A DNA stretch of 64,000 nucleotides from Levilactobacillus suantsaii (GCF_004115745.1 NZ_QXIL01000006.1:62001-126000), one strand, 5' to 3'. Positions 42,600 through 51,185 are shown, numbered from the stretch's first letter. Program-made: numbers and translations. The notes: generated by a model from the letters alone, not told the origin.

Positions 42600-43230
42600 G
42601 CTCTTCAGTACTGGCGAGCATCGCGGTAACCGGCGTTAACGGCTGAGCGTTGATGCCGATGGTCAAACACCCTGCCGCCATGGCCGCTTGCACCCCGGTG
42701 GTCGTGTCTTCAAACGCCACGCACTGCGCCGGAGCCTGGTGGATTAACTTGGCCGCGGCAAGATAGACATCGGGGGCCGGTTTACTGGCTGGCAGACTCG
42801 CCGCCGGGACAATTTTATCAAAAATCGCCGTTAAGCCGAGGTGGGCGATTTCCGCCGGGGCATTGGTTGAGGCCGACGCTAAGGCCACTGGGTAGCCCTG
42901 CTGCGTCACTTCGGTCAAAAAGGCCGTAATCCCCGGTAACCGGTTGGCCGGCGTCATCTGAGCCACAAATTGGCGGTACAGCTCATTTTCATGATCGGTC
43001 ATCTGTTGGAACTGTTGGGCGTCTAATCGGTCGGGTTGCCCCACCGAGTCTAGAATCGTCACCAGTGATTGACGCCGACTCATCCCTGGTAACCGGCGCG
43101 TCAAATCGGCGGTCCACGGAATCTGGAGCTCACGAGCTACGGCCTGCCAGGATTGCAAGTGATACTGCCAGGAATCAGCGATCACGCCGTGGAGATCAAA
43201 TAAAAAGCCTTTAATCTGTGTTTTAGTCAC
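42538..43230 (-). CDS. HAD-family beta-phosphoglucomutase-like protein with altered active site
   Basis: GTG start at 43230, preceded by GGGGGGAG. The 230-residue protein follows beta-PGM along its length: cap domain around residues 17-90, SASTNAPAEIAHLGL, SKPAPDVYLAAAKLI, and FEDTTTGVQAAMAAG. The nucleophile motif reads FDLHGVIADSW where beta-PGM has FDLDGVI-D. The first Asp is kept but the second (acid/base) Asp is His. It is therefore uncertain that it is an active mutase; it may be a phosphatase or other HAD enzyme. Overlaps the DUF488 gene tail to tail by 62 bp. Confidence 0.8.
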   Translation of the reverse strand: MTKTQIKGFLFDLHGVIADSWQYHLQSWQAVARELQIPWTADLTRRLPGMSRRQSLVTILDSVGQPDRLDAQQFQQMTDHENELYRQFVAQMTPANRLPGITAFLTEVTQQGYPVALASASTNAPAEIAHLGLTAIFDKIVPAASLPASKPAPDVYLAAAKLIHQAPAQCVAFEDTTTGVQAAMAAGCLTIGINAQPLTPVTAMLASTEELSLPTVQRILAPQAELVAKP

Positions 43231-43344
43231 GAGACTCCCCCCTATCGCGTACTCATTAGGCGCAATTATACACCCCAATTAGCATTAAAAGCGTCAACGG
43301 TATTTCATCCGCTGGCGCTTTTAAAGTGACTTCAATCAACCGTC

Positions 43345-43803
43345 TTAACGAATCACAATGACGGACACGTCGGCCTTGCGGGCCAAGCGCAGACCAATAG
43401 CTCCTGGTCGGCCGTGTGACGCGAAGTCAACGTCGGCCCCACAGACGACCAAATCGGGCTCAAAGCTCGGAATGACCTGCTGTAAGATGACGTCGTCCAC
43501 GTCACCGCCTTCAGCAACCAGCGGTTGAACGTGCTTGACGCCAAAGCTTTCGGCCTTAGCGGCGTAATCTTTAACGACCGTTTGGAGTTCCGTACGCTTC
43601 TGGTGTAGCTTATCCGGCATTAACGAGTCGTAGACGCTAATATCGTTATTTTCTAGGACCGACACGATTCCCAGTTCGGCATCGTAATCCCGCGCCATGG
43701 TCAGCGCAAAGCGAAAGGCGCGACTGGTCGATGGGCGATCATCTTCATCAATCGTAATCAAAATCCGGTCAAAAAATAACGGGCGGTACTCTTCTTCTGG
43801 CAT
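43345..43803 (-). CDS. Universal stress protein family
   Basis: The 152-residue protein has the UspA start FDRILITIDEDDRPSTSRAFRFAL and the final strands VVCGADVDFASHGRPGAIGLRLARKADVSVIVIR. The classic G-2x-G-9x-G-S/T ATP motif is not present in that form, so ATP binding is doubtful. GAGGGG is upstream. It is not cotranscribed with the BCCT gene downstream, from which a terminator separates it. Confidence 0.85.
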   Translation of the reverse strand: MPEEEYRPLFFDRILITIDEDDRPSTSRAFRFALTMARDYDAELGIVSVLENNDISVYDSLMPDKLHQKRTELQTVVKDYAAKAESFGVKHVQPLVAEGGDVDDVILQQVIPSFEPDLVVCGADVDFASHGRPGAIGLRLARKADVSVIVIR

Positions 43804-43893
43804 AAAACCCCTCCTGGTGTTCTCTTTTTCCTGATTTCATTATAACAACCAGTTATGAAAACGCAACCGAACCGCTAAGCGACGGCCTTAACT

Positions 43894-43934
43894 AAAAAGG
43901 ACCCCACCGACAATCAGTCGGCAGGACCCTTTTT
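43894..43934 (-). terminator. Terminator downstream of the BCCT gene
   Basis: AAAAAGGACC...ACCGAC / GTCGG...GGACCCTTTTT; the inner CCGAC/GTCGG and outer AAAAAGG/CCTTTTT stems enclose a few mismatches. Confidence 0.65.
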
Positions 43935-43965
43935 CTAATTCGATTTAAGTTAATGATGCCTGACC

Positions 43966-45555
43966 TTAACGGGCGTGGTCCGGTGACAGAATCATCGGTC
44001 CGCGAACCGCGTGTGGTAATTCAACCGTAATTCGGCGCATCACCACTGGCTTAGGCACAACCACGGGTGCCGTGGCTGGCTTGGTCTTCGCCGTTAACAT
44101 GTGCCAGATGGAATGAAGCAACAACAGGCAAACTGCCATCAACGGGAATCCAGCAATCGTTGAGACCGTCTGAACAGTCTTGAAGCCCCCGACCATCACA
44201 ATCCCGAAGGAGAAGAAAATGAAGACGACGACCCAGACCATCCGGTTCCAACGACTTGGTTGTTGCCCATCGTCTAAGTTCAGACTGGTGAACGACGACA
44301 CGATGAACGCCGATGACGAAATCGTGGTGGCCAAGAAGATGAAACACGAGATGCAGTACAAGGCCAACACAATCATCTTAAACGGTAAGGTAGAGATCAC
44401 CGTGGCGACCACGGCGGCCTGCCCCTGCGTGTTTAAGATGTGGACCAAGTTCACAGCCCCCGTCTGCTGGAGCCACAGGGAGTAACCCCCGAAGATGGCG
44501 TAGAAGCTCATGCAACCCAAAGCCCCATAAGTCAGCATTCCAATCAAGACCTGCTTGATAGTCCGGCCTTTAGAGATCCGGGCGATAAACAGTCCCATGA
44601 CGGGCATGTAGGACAACCACCAACCCCAGTAGAAAATGGTTTCCTGCTGGGCCGTGGTGTCCCCACCGTTCGGCAGGGTATTCGTGGCCATCGAGACAAA
44701 CTTCTGGGCCATCAAGCCCAAACTGTTGGTTTCGGAATTCAAAATATACATGGTTGGTCCGATAATCAAAATCAAGGCCAACAGTCCTAAGGCGGTCCAA
44801 ATATGTGCCGCACTCAACCGGTCAATCCCCCCGTTTAACCCGTGGAAGACCGTGACGGCAAACAAAACGAATAAAATAATAAAGAGCTCAATCTTCAGGG
44901 TCAAGTTATCTTGAACCCCGGTCAAGCGACTTAAGACTTTCGAAATAATCGGAATTTCCATGCCGACCGATGATCCGATTCCGCCCATGATCCCGAAGAC
45001 CACGAGGAAGTCAATCACCTGACGGGCAATCTTCTTACCGCGACTATCACCTTGGAGGCTGGTAATGGCGGCACTTACCCGTTGCACTTTTCCGTGCTTC
45101 ACGAACAACACGTAGGCAATCGCAATGGTAGCCGGCGCGAACATCATCCACGCCATCGGCCCCCAGTTGAACTGACCGTACATGTGTGCTGCCCCGTAAG
45201 CCGCTTTGGAAAACGGCTTTAACCCGAAGGCCGGGTGCTGCAAGTACCGCAGGGGGTCAACGATGGAGAGCATTAAGATACTGGCATCAATCGCCGTCGC
45301 AAAGACCATACTCCCCCACTGGAAGCTGCTGTAACGCGGCTTGTCATCGGGATCCCCTAATTTAATTTTCCCAAACTTACCAAAAGCGAGATACATAAAG
45401 AATAAAAAGTTGATCACGTAAACCAGCAGATAAGCCCACGCCATGTTGGTATCAATCCAACTCAGCACGGTACTTAACGTTGCCTGTAATCGATCACCGC
45501 CCATAATAAAGAAGATGGACGCGATAATAAACAAGACAAAGGTTGGCACGAACAC
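43966..45555 (-). CDS. BCCT-family betaine/carnitine/choline transporter
   Basis: The 529-residue membrane protein with 12 hydrophobic segments carries AFGKFGKIKLGDPDDKPRYS, AAHMYGQFNWGPMAWMMF, GIGSSVGMEIPIISKV and FYWGWWLSYMPVMGLFIARISKGRT. It imports compatible solutes such as glycine betaine or carnitine. The listed start is a GTG at 45555 without a good Shine-Dalgarno. The open frame continues 28 codons upstream (...ARKNIDKL) with no ATG, GTG or TTG, so the true start is not clear and the N-terminus may be truncated. Confidence 0.85.
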   Translation of the reverse strand: MFVPTFVLFIIASIFFIMGGDRLQATLSTVLSWIDTNMAWAYLLVYVINFLFFMYLAFGKFGKIKLGDPDDKPRYSSFQWGSMVFATAIDASILMLSIVDPLRYLQHPAFGLKPFSKAAYGAAHMYGQFNWGPMAWMMFAPATIAIAYVLFVKHGKVQRVSAAITSLQGDSRGKKIARQVIDFLVVFGIMGGIGSSVGMEIPIISKVLSRLTGVQDNLTLKIELFIILFVLFAVTVFHGLNGGIDRLSAAHIWTALGLLALILIIGPTMYILNSETNSLGLMAQKFVSMATNTLPNGGDTTAQQETIFYWGWWLSYMPVMGLFIARISKGRTIKQVLIGMLTYGALGCMSFYAIFGGYSLWLQQTGAVNLVHILNTQGQAAVVATVISTLPFKMIVLALYCISCFIFLATTISSSAFIVSSFTSLNLDDGQQPSRWNRMVWVVVFIFFSFGIVMVGGFKTVQTVSTIAGFPLMAVCLLLLHSIWHMLTAKTKPATAPVVVPKPVVMRRITVELPHAVRGPMILSPDHAR

Positions 45556-46248
45556 TAACTTATCAATATTTTTTCGCGCTAAAATAAAAATCCTGCCACT
45601 GATAACTTGGTTAAAAGTTTCAGAAGTTCTTGCTTCGTCCTATTCGCACTCGTCAAATTGTATCACACACAATTTAGTGCCTAGTCCACAAGCGTTAATT
45701 CCCGGCTAGCTACCGGTACAGCCCTTTGCTAACGGTCAACGACCGCACAAAGATTTTCAGTATCTCCAGATTTTTAACAGGGCTTTGACAAAACCTCGTT
45801 GGGCGCAGGAACGGGAACACTCCGTTCCTGATAGAGTTTTTGCACGTTCGGCCTAGTTTTGCTAGGTATAAAATCAGTAGCAGATTTTCCTTCCTTCTTC
45901 GGTCTGGCCTGCGGTGCAAGATACTGATCGAAGCCTCGCAAATAAAACTCAGTGCCGACAAACCTTCAACTGGCTCAACACTTTGCCCCCCATCAGTCGC
46001 GACGTCGCAAGTTGAGGCCTCACGATTGGCAAAACATCAATGACTGACTCATTAGAGAACAAAGACTGCGTGTCGGGTTGGCTTAAGGTTCCGCCAATCT
46101 TCGGTAATCGAAAATGATAACCGCATTCGAAACGTTGTTGGCTGTATTAGGCCAACAGATGTTTTAGGTGAAATTAGAAATCATCAATTACCTCCTCATT
46201 AGTCTACCCGAACGACTTTCGCTCGGGGTGTCACGCTCCCAGGATACA
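45556..46248. other. Gene-free region with several stem-loops
   Basis: About 690 bases with no credible gene. It contains stem-loops CAGGAACGG/CCGTTCCTG (45806-45830), CCTAG/CTAGG (45852-45866), AAAATC/GATTTT (45870-45888), TGTTGGC/GCCAACA (46136-46157) and ACCCGAACGA/TCGCTCGGGGT (46206-46229). A 6-codon ORF with GAGGAGG in front lies on the minus strand (46184 to 46164). The region may be a degraded element or structured RNA. Confidence 0.4.
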
Positions 46249-46336
46249 CAAAAAGCGCCGAACCGGGTCGTCCCACGAGTCCGACGCTACGCGCCTAAAC
46301 AGCCGCTACGACTGCATTCCTGTGAAGCAATATCCA
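46249..46336 (-). ncRNA. Possible small RNA, about 88 nt
   Basis: On the minus strand a promoter (TTTACT-16-TATAAT, 46370-46343) is followed about 50-60 bases later by an intrinsic terminator: AGCGTCGGAC (46288-46279) with GTTCGGCGCT (46263-46254), 10 bp with two G-U pairs, then five T (46253-46249). No ORF of note is inside. I do not recognise it as 6S, tmRNA, RNase P or SRP RNA. Confidence 0.4.
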
Positions 46337-46342
46337 AAGCTT

Positions 46343-46370
46343 ATTATACGCGGTCGCTGTCATTAGTAAA
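46343..46370 (-). promoter_or_regulatory. Promoter of the putative small RNA
   Basis: TTTACT (46370-46365), 16-base spacer, TATAAT (46348-46343). Confidence 0.5.
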
Positions 46371-46486
46371 ACCCTAACCTTAAATCAGACATTAGCCTAC
46401 TTTTGTAAACGGTTGCGGTCCCCATCATGGCTTTAATCTAAGAATTTGATGAGAATTTTGATTGTCGACAATTGGTTGGCCGGCAA

Positions 46487-47089
46487 CTAAAAAGCCCAGG
46501 GCCATTTCGCCTTAACAGCGGCGTTGCCCGTCGCGCCATTATCGATTTCCTTGATGACCCGCGCGGGGTTACCGGCAATGACCACGTTGTCGCCAAAGGA
46601 CTTCGTCACCACGGAACCGGCCCCTACGACCACATTATTCCCCAACGTGACCCCGGGTAAAATAGTGACTCGGCCCCCCAACCAGGCGTTATCGCCAATG
46701 GTGATGGGGGCGCCCATTTCCACGTCGGCCGACCGGGCCAGCGCATTCAAGGGATGGACCGGCGTGTAAAGACCAATGTTCGGTCCAAAGTAGCAGTGTT
46801 CACCAATCGTGATGGGACAAGTATCCAGGAAAGTCATATCGTAATTGCCATAAAAGTGATCACCGATGTGGATATTCCACCCGTAATCAAATTTGAACCC
46901 TGCTTCCACGAAGAAGTCGTCACCCGTATCGGTGATAAGCTTGCGGTAGCCGGCGTTCCGTTCATCGTTGTCGTCTAACTGGTTGACCGCCCGTAATTGT
47001 TTCCGGGCTGCGGTCCGCCGCGCAATCAACTCGTGATCGAACTGTTTGTAGGGCTGGCCCGCGGTCATCTTTTCCCGTTCTGTTGCCAT
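46487..47089 (-). CDS. Sugar O-acetyltransferase (maltose/galactoside acetyltransferase type)
   Basis: Start at 47089 ([12 protein letters not shown]). A GTG four codons upstream lies on the GAGGAG ribosome site. The 200-residue protein is a left-handed beta-helix enzyme: [22 protein letters not shown] (Mac domain), then hexapeptide repeats [21 protein letters not shown] with the catalytic His, and [22 protein letters not shown]. Transfers acetyl from acetyl-CoA to sugars. Monocistronic. Confidence 0.9.
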   Translation of the reverse strand: MATEREKMTAGQPYKQFDHELIARRTAARKQLRAVNQLDDNDERNAGYRKLITDTGDDFFVEAGFKFDYGWNIHIGDHFYGNYDMTFLDTCPITIGEHCYFGPNIGLYTPVHPLNALARSADVEMGAPITIGDNAWLGGRVTILPGVTLGNNVVVGAGSVVTKSFGDNVVIAGNPARVIKEIDNGATGNAAVKAKWPWAF

Positions 47090-47181
47090 AACATGAATCA
47101 CTCCTCTATATCCGTTAATGATACCACTTTCCCCCAGAAGTCCCTAGGCACGGTCTCTAAAGCCCACCACCTGGGGACGCC

Positions 47182-47209
47182 AAAAAAGCCCGGCAAAACC
47201 TGCCCGGAC
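47182..47209 (-). terminator. Terminator of the VOC gene
   Basis: GTCCGG / CCGGGC stem on the minus strand followed by T run (47187-47182). Short stem with one wobble pair. Confidence 0.6.
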
Positions 47210-47237
47210 CCCGGTTTATGATCGATTTAGTGGCACT

Positions 47238-47702
47238 TTAGTCCGCCGGGGTCGGCACAACGGGTTGTGTCGGGGCTTCCCGGAGGATCCAGGTGATGCC
47301 ATACGCATCAACAATTTGGCCCATCTTACCACCCTGTTGTTGATCCGTAAACGGACTGATAATCTTGACGTCGGCCTTCACCAAGCGTTGATAGAGTGCC
47401 GTTAAGGCCTTCACGCTGTCGCTGTCGTCCTCATCAACCAGCAACATCAGTGAAATCAACGTCGAGGACGTGGGTTGACCCATGAAGGCGTCGGCACATT
47501 GCACGTCTAACCCTAATAATTGAAAGCCCCCGCGCATGGTCAATTGGCTCAATTCCACGTCAGCGTTCAGCCCATACTGTTCCGCTTCGTCCGCGGTCGG
47601 ACTGACCCGATAAACGTTCGTGGCCCCAAAGACTTGTTGATAGTAAGCTAAGGCTTCCTTAGCATTCTCGAATTCCAAATAGGGAATCATTTTTGCTTCC
47701 AT
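47238..47702 (-). CDS. VOC-superfamily (PhnB-like) protein
   Basis: Start at 47702 (MEAKMIPYLEFENAKEAL), with GAGG a proper distance upstream. The 154-residue protein has the PhnB/YjdN-type pattern: MIPYLEFENAKEALAYYQQVFGA, QLTMRGGFQLLGLDV and the C-terminal KMGQIVDAYGITWIL. Such proteins are glyoxalase-like metal-binding folds; substrate unknown. It is 28 bp downstream of rnhA and may be in one unit. Confidence 0.85.
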   Translation of the reverse strand: MEAKMIPYLEFENAKEALAYYQQVFGATNVYRVSPTADEAEQYGLNADVELSQLTMRGGFQLLGLDVQCADAFMGQPTSSTLISLMLLVDEDDSDSVKALTALYQRLVKADVKIISPFTDQQQGGKMGQIVDAYGITWILREAPTQPVVPTPAD

Positions 47703-47730
47703 GATCGTTACCTCATTATTCTTAGTCTGA

Positions 47731-48576
47731 TTACTCCTCATCCGGCGGCATCTGGAGGATGCGCCGAATAGCCGCGACCGACTGGTCAACAGTTTGTTGA
47801 TTCGCCGGTTGGGCTGTTGGTTGCTTAGCCGGGGTCCCCGTCGGTTTTACCCGCGAGTTAGTGGCCGTTGACCCCATCTGATCCATCGTCGTGTTTAACA
47901 GGTGGTCGACAAACACGTTGCCTTGATTCGTGGCGTGCCCCTTCGTCCAGTGAAAACTCAGGTGCTGGAACTGCCCTAACAGGGGGTCGACTTGCTGCCA
48001 AAGCTCAGTGTTGGCTAACGGCCCCGCGCTGCGCTTCCATCCACGCCGTTTCCAACCAGAAAGCCAACCCTTGGTCACGGCATTCAAAACGTACTGGGAA
48101 TCCAGCACGAATTGAATTTGGCGCGCCGTCTGGTCGAGTGCCACTAACCGTTGGAGGGCTTGCAAAAACGCCATGATCTCCATCCGGTTATTACTGGCGC
48201 CCCATTCACCGGCAGAATCGGTCACGACTTGCTCAGGCAACTCGATGCGGTAGGCCCAAGCGGCCTTATCACCCTGCCGCACGTGGCCCCCCGCCACGTT
48301 ACCAGTATTGCGTGAGCCACCGTCCGTATAAACGGTAATTTCACTAGTTGACGTCGCTGTTGTCTGGGCACCCGATTGAGTTGCCAGAGAGCTTGACGCT
48401 ACTTTAGCCGTCGTTTTTGGGGGCTCCCCCGTCAGAAAAGCCTGCGCTTCGCCGCGCGTGGCAAAGCTCTTGTAACGGGCGCCCGGAAACCCTTGGACTT
48501 GTCGTTGAGCTTCCGGCCAAGTCCGGTAGATGCCGGGCTTACGACCGCGGCGGACCGCATAAAACTTCTGTCCCAT
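47731..48576 (-). CDS. rnhA: Ribonuclease HI with N-terminal viroplasmin-like domain
   Basis: Degrades RNA in RNA-DNA hybrids. Start at 48576 (MGQKFYAVRRGR); AGTGGGG is six bases upstream. Residues 2-50 form the hybrid-binding domain (KFYAVRRGRKPGIYRTWPEA then GFPGARYKSFATRGEAQAFL). A variable linker follows, then the catalytic domain with ITVYTDGGSRNTGN (Asp), NNRMEIMAFLQAL (Glu), FVLDSQYVLNAV (Asp) and WTKGHATNQGNVFVDHL (His/Asp). The 281-residue length is typical. A linker of Thr/Ser and Ala/Pro/Gln tracts flanks both ends. Confidence 0.93.
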   Translation of the reverse strand: MGQKFYAVRRGRKPGIYRTWPEAQRQVQGFPGARYKSFATRGEAQAFLTGEPPKTTAKVASSSLATQSGAQTTATSTSEITVYTDGGSRNTGNVAGGHVRQGDKAAWAYRIELPEQVVTDSAGEWGASNNRMEIMAFLQALQRLVALDQTARQIQFVLDSQYVLNAVTKGWLSGWKRRGWKRSAGPLANTELWQQVDPLLGQFQHLSFHWTKGHATNQGNVFVDHLLNTTMDQMGSTATNSRVKPTGTPAKQPTAQPANQQTVDQSVAAIRRILQMPPDEE

Positions 48577-48863
48577 CGTCATCCCCACTTTCACACTAAT
48601 CCTTGTTAGTTTACCATACTTTTTCATCAGATTTTTGAAAATGGGTATTACCAAAATTGTGAAGCCGTTACCTTTGCCGATTTCACAAGTTAAATCAACT
48701 GACTAATGACTTAGCTCCCGCTTTCATTCGGGATTCTGCCCTTTGCAGGGGATATTTGTTTTCATTATGCACAGATTATGCTAACCTAGTATATAAGGGG
48801 ATTTTACCGACCGGAAAGTGACTTTATCTGTTACCTTGTCTAAAACTTCTAAGGGGGGTCTTT
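48577..48863. other. Intergenic region with inverted repeats
   Basis: About 290 bases between divergent genes. A perfect TTGTGAA-N18-TTCACAA inverted repeat spans 48657-48688. Small CCCG/CGGG and CCCT/AGGG hairpins lie at about 48717-48755. An A+T-rich TATATAAG near 48790-48800 is a possible -10. No ORF. Confidence 0.4.
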
Positions 48864-49337
48864 ATGGAAAGTCCTATCCGTGCAACACTCATTACCGTTG
48901 ACCAAGCCCGGGCCATGCTGAAAGATCAGCACGACCAACGGGGCGAACGTTTTCCCCACCTTGCACTTTCCGGTCAGTATATCTTGCCAGATTATCGGTT
49001 AACCCGCAAACGTGAAGCGTTTAAAATTCGCCGACACACCTTCTTGAAACGGCACTTCCGGTCTTACGTGGCGTTTGATTCCGACAACGGCCAAACGTTG
49101 TGGATTCATAATTTTCCTAGTTTGTCTGAGGCCTGCTTTTGGTTAAACACCGGTCTGAAACCAACCGACACTGACTCCGCTAGTTCCTACCAAGAATGGA
49201 AATCCTTACACGTTGACGAAATTGAAGTCCTGAAGAAACAACTACGGACCCAGCATCACGAGAAAAAGAAACCCAGCACTGTAGCGAAAAAACCGACGAT
49301 TGCCGTGGTTAAGAAAAGTAAACACGCGAAGAAATAG
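48864..49337 (+). CDS. Hypothetical protein, 157 residues
   Basis: Unrecognised. ATG 48864, with AAGGGGGG nearby. The protein is basic. It has a compact N-terminal part (ATLITVDQARAMLKDQHDQRG, RFPHLALSGQYILPDYRL, REAFKIRRHTFLKRHFRSYVAF) and a Lys-rich low-complexity tail (KKKPSTVAKKPTIAVVKKSK) of about 40 residues. The tail could bind nucleic acid or wall polymers (inference). Monocistronic with a terminator. Confidence 0.75.
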   Translation: MESPIRATLITVDQARAMLKDQHDQRGERFPHLALSGQYILPDYRLTRKREAFKIRRHTFLKRHFRSYVAFDSDNGQTLWIHNFPSLSEACFWLNTGLKPTDTDSASSYQEWKSLHVDEIEVLKKQLRTQHHEKKKPSTVAKKPTIAVVKKSKHAKK

Positions 49338-49365
49338 GCGTTCCGCGTTTTCGGGAACGCTTTTT
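49338..49365 (+). terminator. Terminator of the 157-residue gene
   Basis: GCGTTCC (49338-49344) / GGGAACGC (49353-49360), then five T. Confidence 0.85.
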
Positions 49366-49393
49366 GTGTCCCCATTAATCGGTAAACGGGCCG

Positions 49394-49463
49394 GGGACAA
49401 AACACTAAAGTGCACCGCCTTTAAATGGGAAAGCCATTTAAAGGCGGTGCACTTTTTAAGTGA
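49394..49463. repeat. Intergenic palindromic repeat, copy 2
   Basis: Perfect 22-bp arms AAAGTGCACCGCC-TTTAAATGG (49407-49428) and CCATTTAAA-GGCGGTGCACTTT (49434-49455), preceded by GGGACAAAACACT and followed by TTAAGTGAC. The best-preserved copy. Confidence 0.9.
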
Positions 49464-49584
49464 CCCAATAGAACGATACCGCAACGGGCGCCAAAAGTCA
49501 GGTCGTTGCGCTGAGCCCGAATTCGGTGAGCCTACCCCCAAGCAGGCGTCTCACCGGAGTCATTAATGCGCGACTTTTTAAGCA

Positions 49585-50838
49585 TCATTTCAATTCGTCT
49601 TGTGTCAAATGAAGGTGGACGTGTTTCGGTTCGGTCCGGACAATCACCTTGCCGTGATGAATCGAATACAACACTTCTGCACGGGTGTTCAACGCGTTGT
49701 AGAAGTTATCGCTGTTCATCACGACCAGGTTCGCCGGTTTACCGACTTCGATACCGTAGTGGTCGGCCACGTGCATGGCTTTAGCCCCGTGGGTGGTTAT
49801 AAATTGATAGGAGTTCAAAATATCGTCGTAGCCCATCATTTGGGTCACGTGAATCCCGGTATGTAACGCATCCAACATGTTGCCATCGCCCATCGGGTAC
49901 CACGGGTCCTTGATGTCATCTTCACCGAAAGCCACGTTGATGCCTGCTTCGTTGAGTTCCTTGACCCGGGTCAAGCCCCGACGCTTTGGATAGGTGTCAA
50001 AGCGACCACCCAAGTGAGTGTTGATCAGCGGGTTCGAAATCATGTTGATGCCCGAGAGCTTCAGCAAGCGCATCAACTTGTAAGCGTAGGCGTTGTTGTA
50101 CGAGCCCATCGCCGTGGTGTGGCTGGCCGTGACTTTGTCGCGTAACCCCGTTTCGTAGGCCAACGTCGCCAGCGTCTCCAAGCCACGCGATGCCGGATCA
50201 TCGATCTCGTCACAGTGCGCATCGACTAATTTCCCGTACTTTTGGGCGATACCCACCGCAAAGTGTAAGGATTCCACGCTGTATTCCCGGGTAAATTCGA
50301 AGTGCGGAATCGCCCCAATCGCGTCGACTCCTAATTGGGCCGCGCGTTCTACGAGTTCCTTCCCGTGTGGAAATGACAAGATGCCGTCTTGTGGAAAAGC
50401 GACCAACTGCAACTCGATAAAGTCTTTGACCTCGTCACGAACTTCGATCAAAGCCTTCAATGCCGTCAAATGCGGGTCGGTCACATCCACGTGGGAACGG
50501 ACGAACTGAATCCCATGTGACGCTTGCAACTCCAGTGCCTGTCGGGCCCGCTGTTTGACGTCATCGTGAGTCAGTGTCTTCTTGCGTTCTCCCCAGATAC
50601 GAATGCCATCAAAAAGCGTCCCGGATTGGTTCCATTCGGGGTCCCCTGCCGTCATGGTGCTGTCCAAATGAACGTGTGGATCCACGAATGGTGGTAAAAT
50701 CAGCTTTCCCTTGGCGTCCAGGACATCTTCATGGTCTAGCGGCGTCAAGTGCGGGGCAATGGCCGTAAAGCGACCCTTTTCGATTCGAATATCCTGTGGT
50801 TCCGTGGCATTTTCAATGAAACCCTGTTGAATTAACAT
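49585..50838 (-). CDS. codA: Cytosine deaminase
   Basis: Deaminates cytosine to uracil in pyrimidine salvage. The 417-residue amidohydrolase matches CodA: HVHLDSTMTAGDPEWNQSGTLFDGI (metal HxH and substrate loop), HCDEIDDPASRGLETLA, and SHTTAMGSYNNAYAYKLM, plus GEDDIKDPWYPMGDGN (catalytic Asp region). No codB permease is adjacent. The next gene upstream on the strand is a small membrane protein. Confidence 0.9.
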   Translation of the reverse strand: MLIQQGFIENATEPQDIRIEKGRFTAIAPHLTPLDHEDVLDAKGKLILPPFVDPHVHLDSTMTAGDPEWNQSGTLFDGIRIWGERKKTLTHDDVKQRARQALELQASHGIQFVRSHVDVTDPHLTALKALIEVRDEVKDFIELQLVAFPQDGILSFPHGKELVERAAQLGVDAIGAIPHFEFTREYSVESLHFAVGIAQKYGKLVDAHCDEIDDPASRGLETLATLAYETGLRDKVTASHTTAMGSYNNAYAYKLMRLLKLSGINMISNPLINTHLGGRFDTYPKRRGLTRVKELNEAGINVAFGEDDIKDPWYPMGDGNMLDALHTGIHVTQMMGYDDILNSYQFITTHGAKAMHVADHYGIEVGKPANLVVMNSDNFYNALNTRAEVLYSIHHGKVIVRTEPKHVHLHLTQDELK

Positions 50839-50891
50839 GACGTTTCAGTTCCCTTCTATCCTGTAAGTTTGACCGTTGCCTCGGTGCAACG

Positions 50892-51185
50892 TTAATAAAA
50901 ACCAGTGATGGTCCGGCCGAACCAGAGCAACAACCCGTCGGCAAAAGCGCCGATAACGGCGACCCACATAGCCACCACGGTCCAGACCAGCCACCAGCCC
51001 GATTGGTGAGCGAACGTTTTCCCTAGGCCTATTAAGCTTAGCACACATCCCAGCAATCCGAACGTTAAGGTCAGTGGTTCGTTACCCGTTAGGAGATACG
51101 CCCAGCCGAGGGCCCCCGTAAGCGCATAGCTCCCCATGAGCAGTCCGATAAGGCCCCAGAGTGGCCCCCGCCAACGTTTCCCCAT
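50892..51185 (-). CDS. Small membrane protein, 97 residues
   Basis: Start at 51185 (MGKRWRGPLWG), with GAGGGGG ten bases upstream. Three hydrophobic segments (LWGLIGLLMGSYALTGALGW, LTLTFGLLGCVLSLIGLG, WWLVWTVVAMWVAVIGAFAD) and a short C-terminus. No known family recognised. It precedes codA by 53 bp on the same strand and may be cotranscribed. Confidence 0.75.
   Translation of the reverse strand: MGKRWRGPLWGLIGLLMGSYALTGALGWAYLLTGNEPLTLTFGLLGCVLSLIGLGKTFAHQSGWWLVWTVVAMWVAVIGAFADGLLLWFGRTITGFY

Noticed and set aside
45710-45961. 83-residue minus-strand ORF in the gene-free region
   Set aside because: TTG start without ribosome site, and the frame runs through three stem-loops. Weak resemblance to degraded coding sequence, but nothing identifiable.
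46168-46377. 69-residue plus-strand ORF
   Set aside because: Overlaps the small RNA candidate, no ribosome site, Arg/Ser-rich shadow-type composition.
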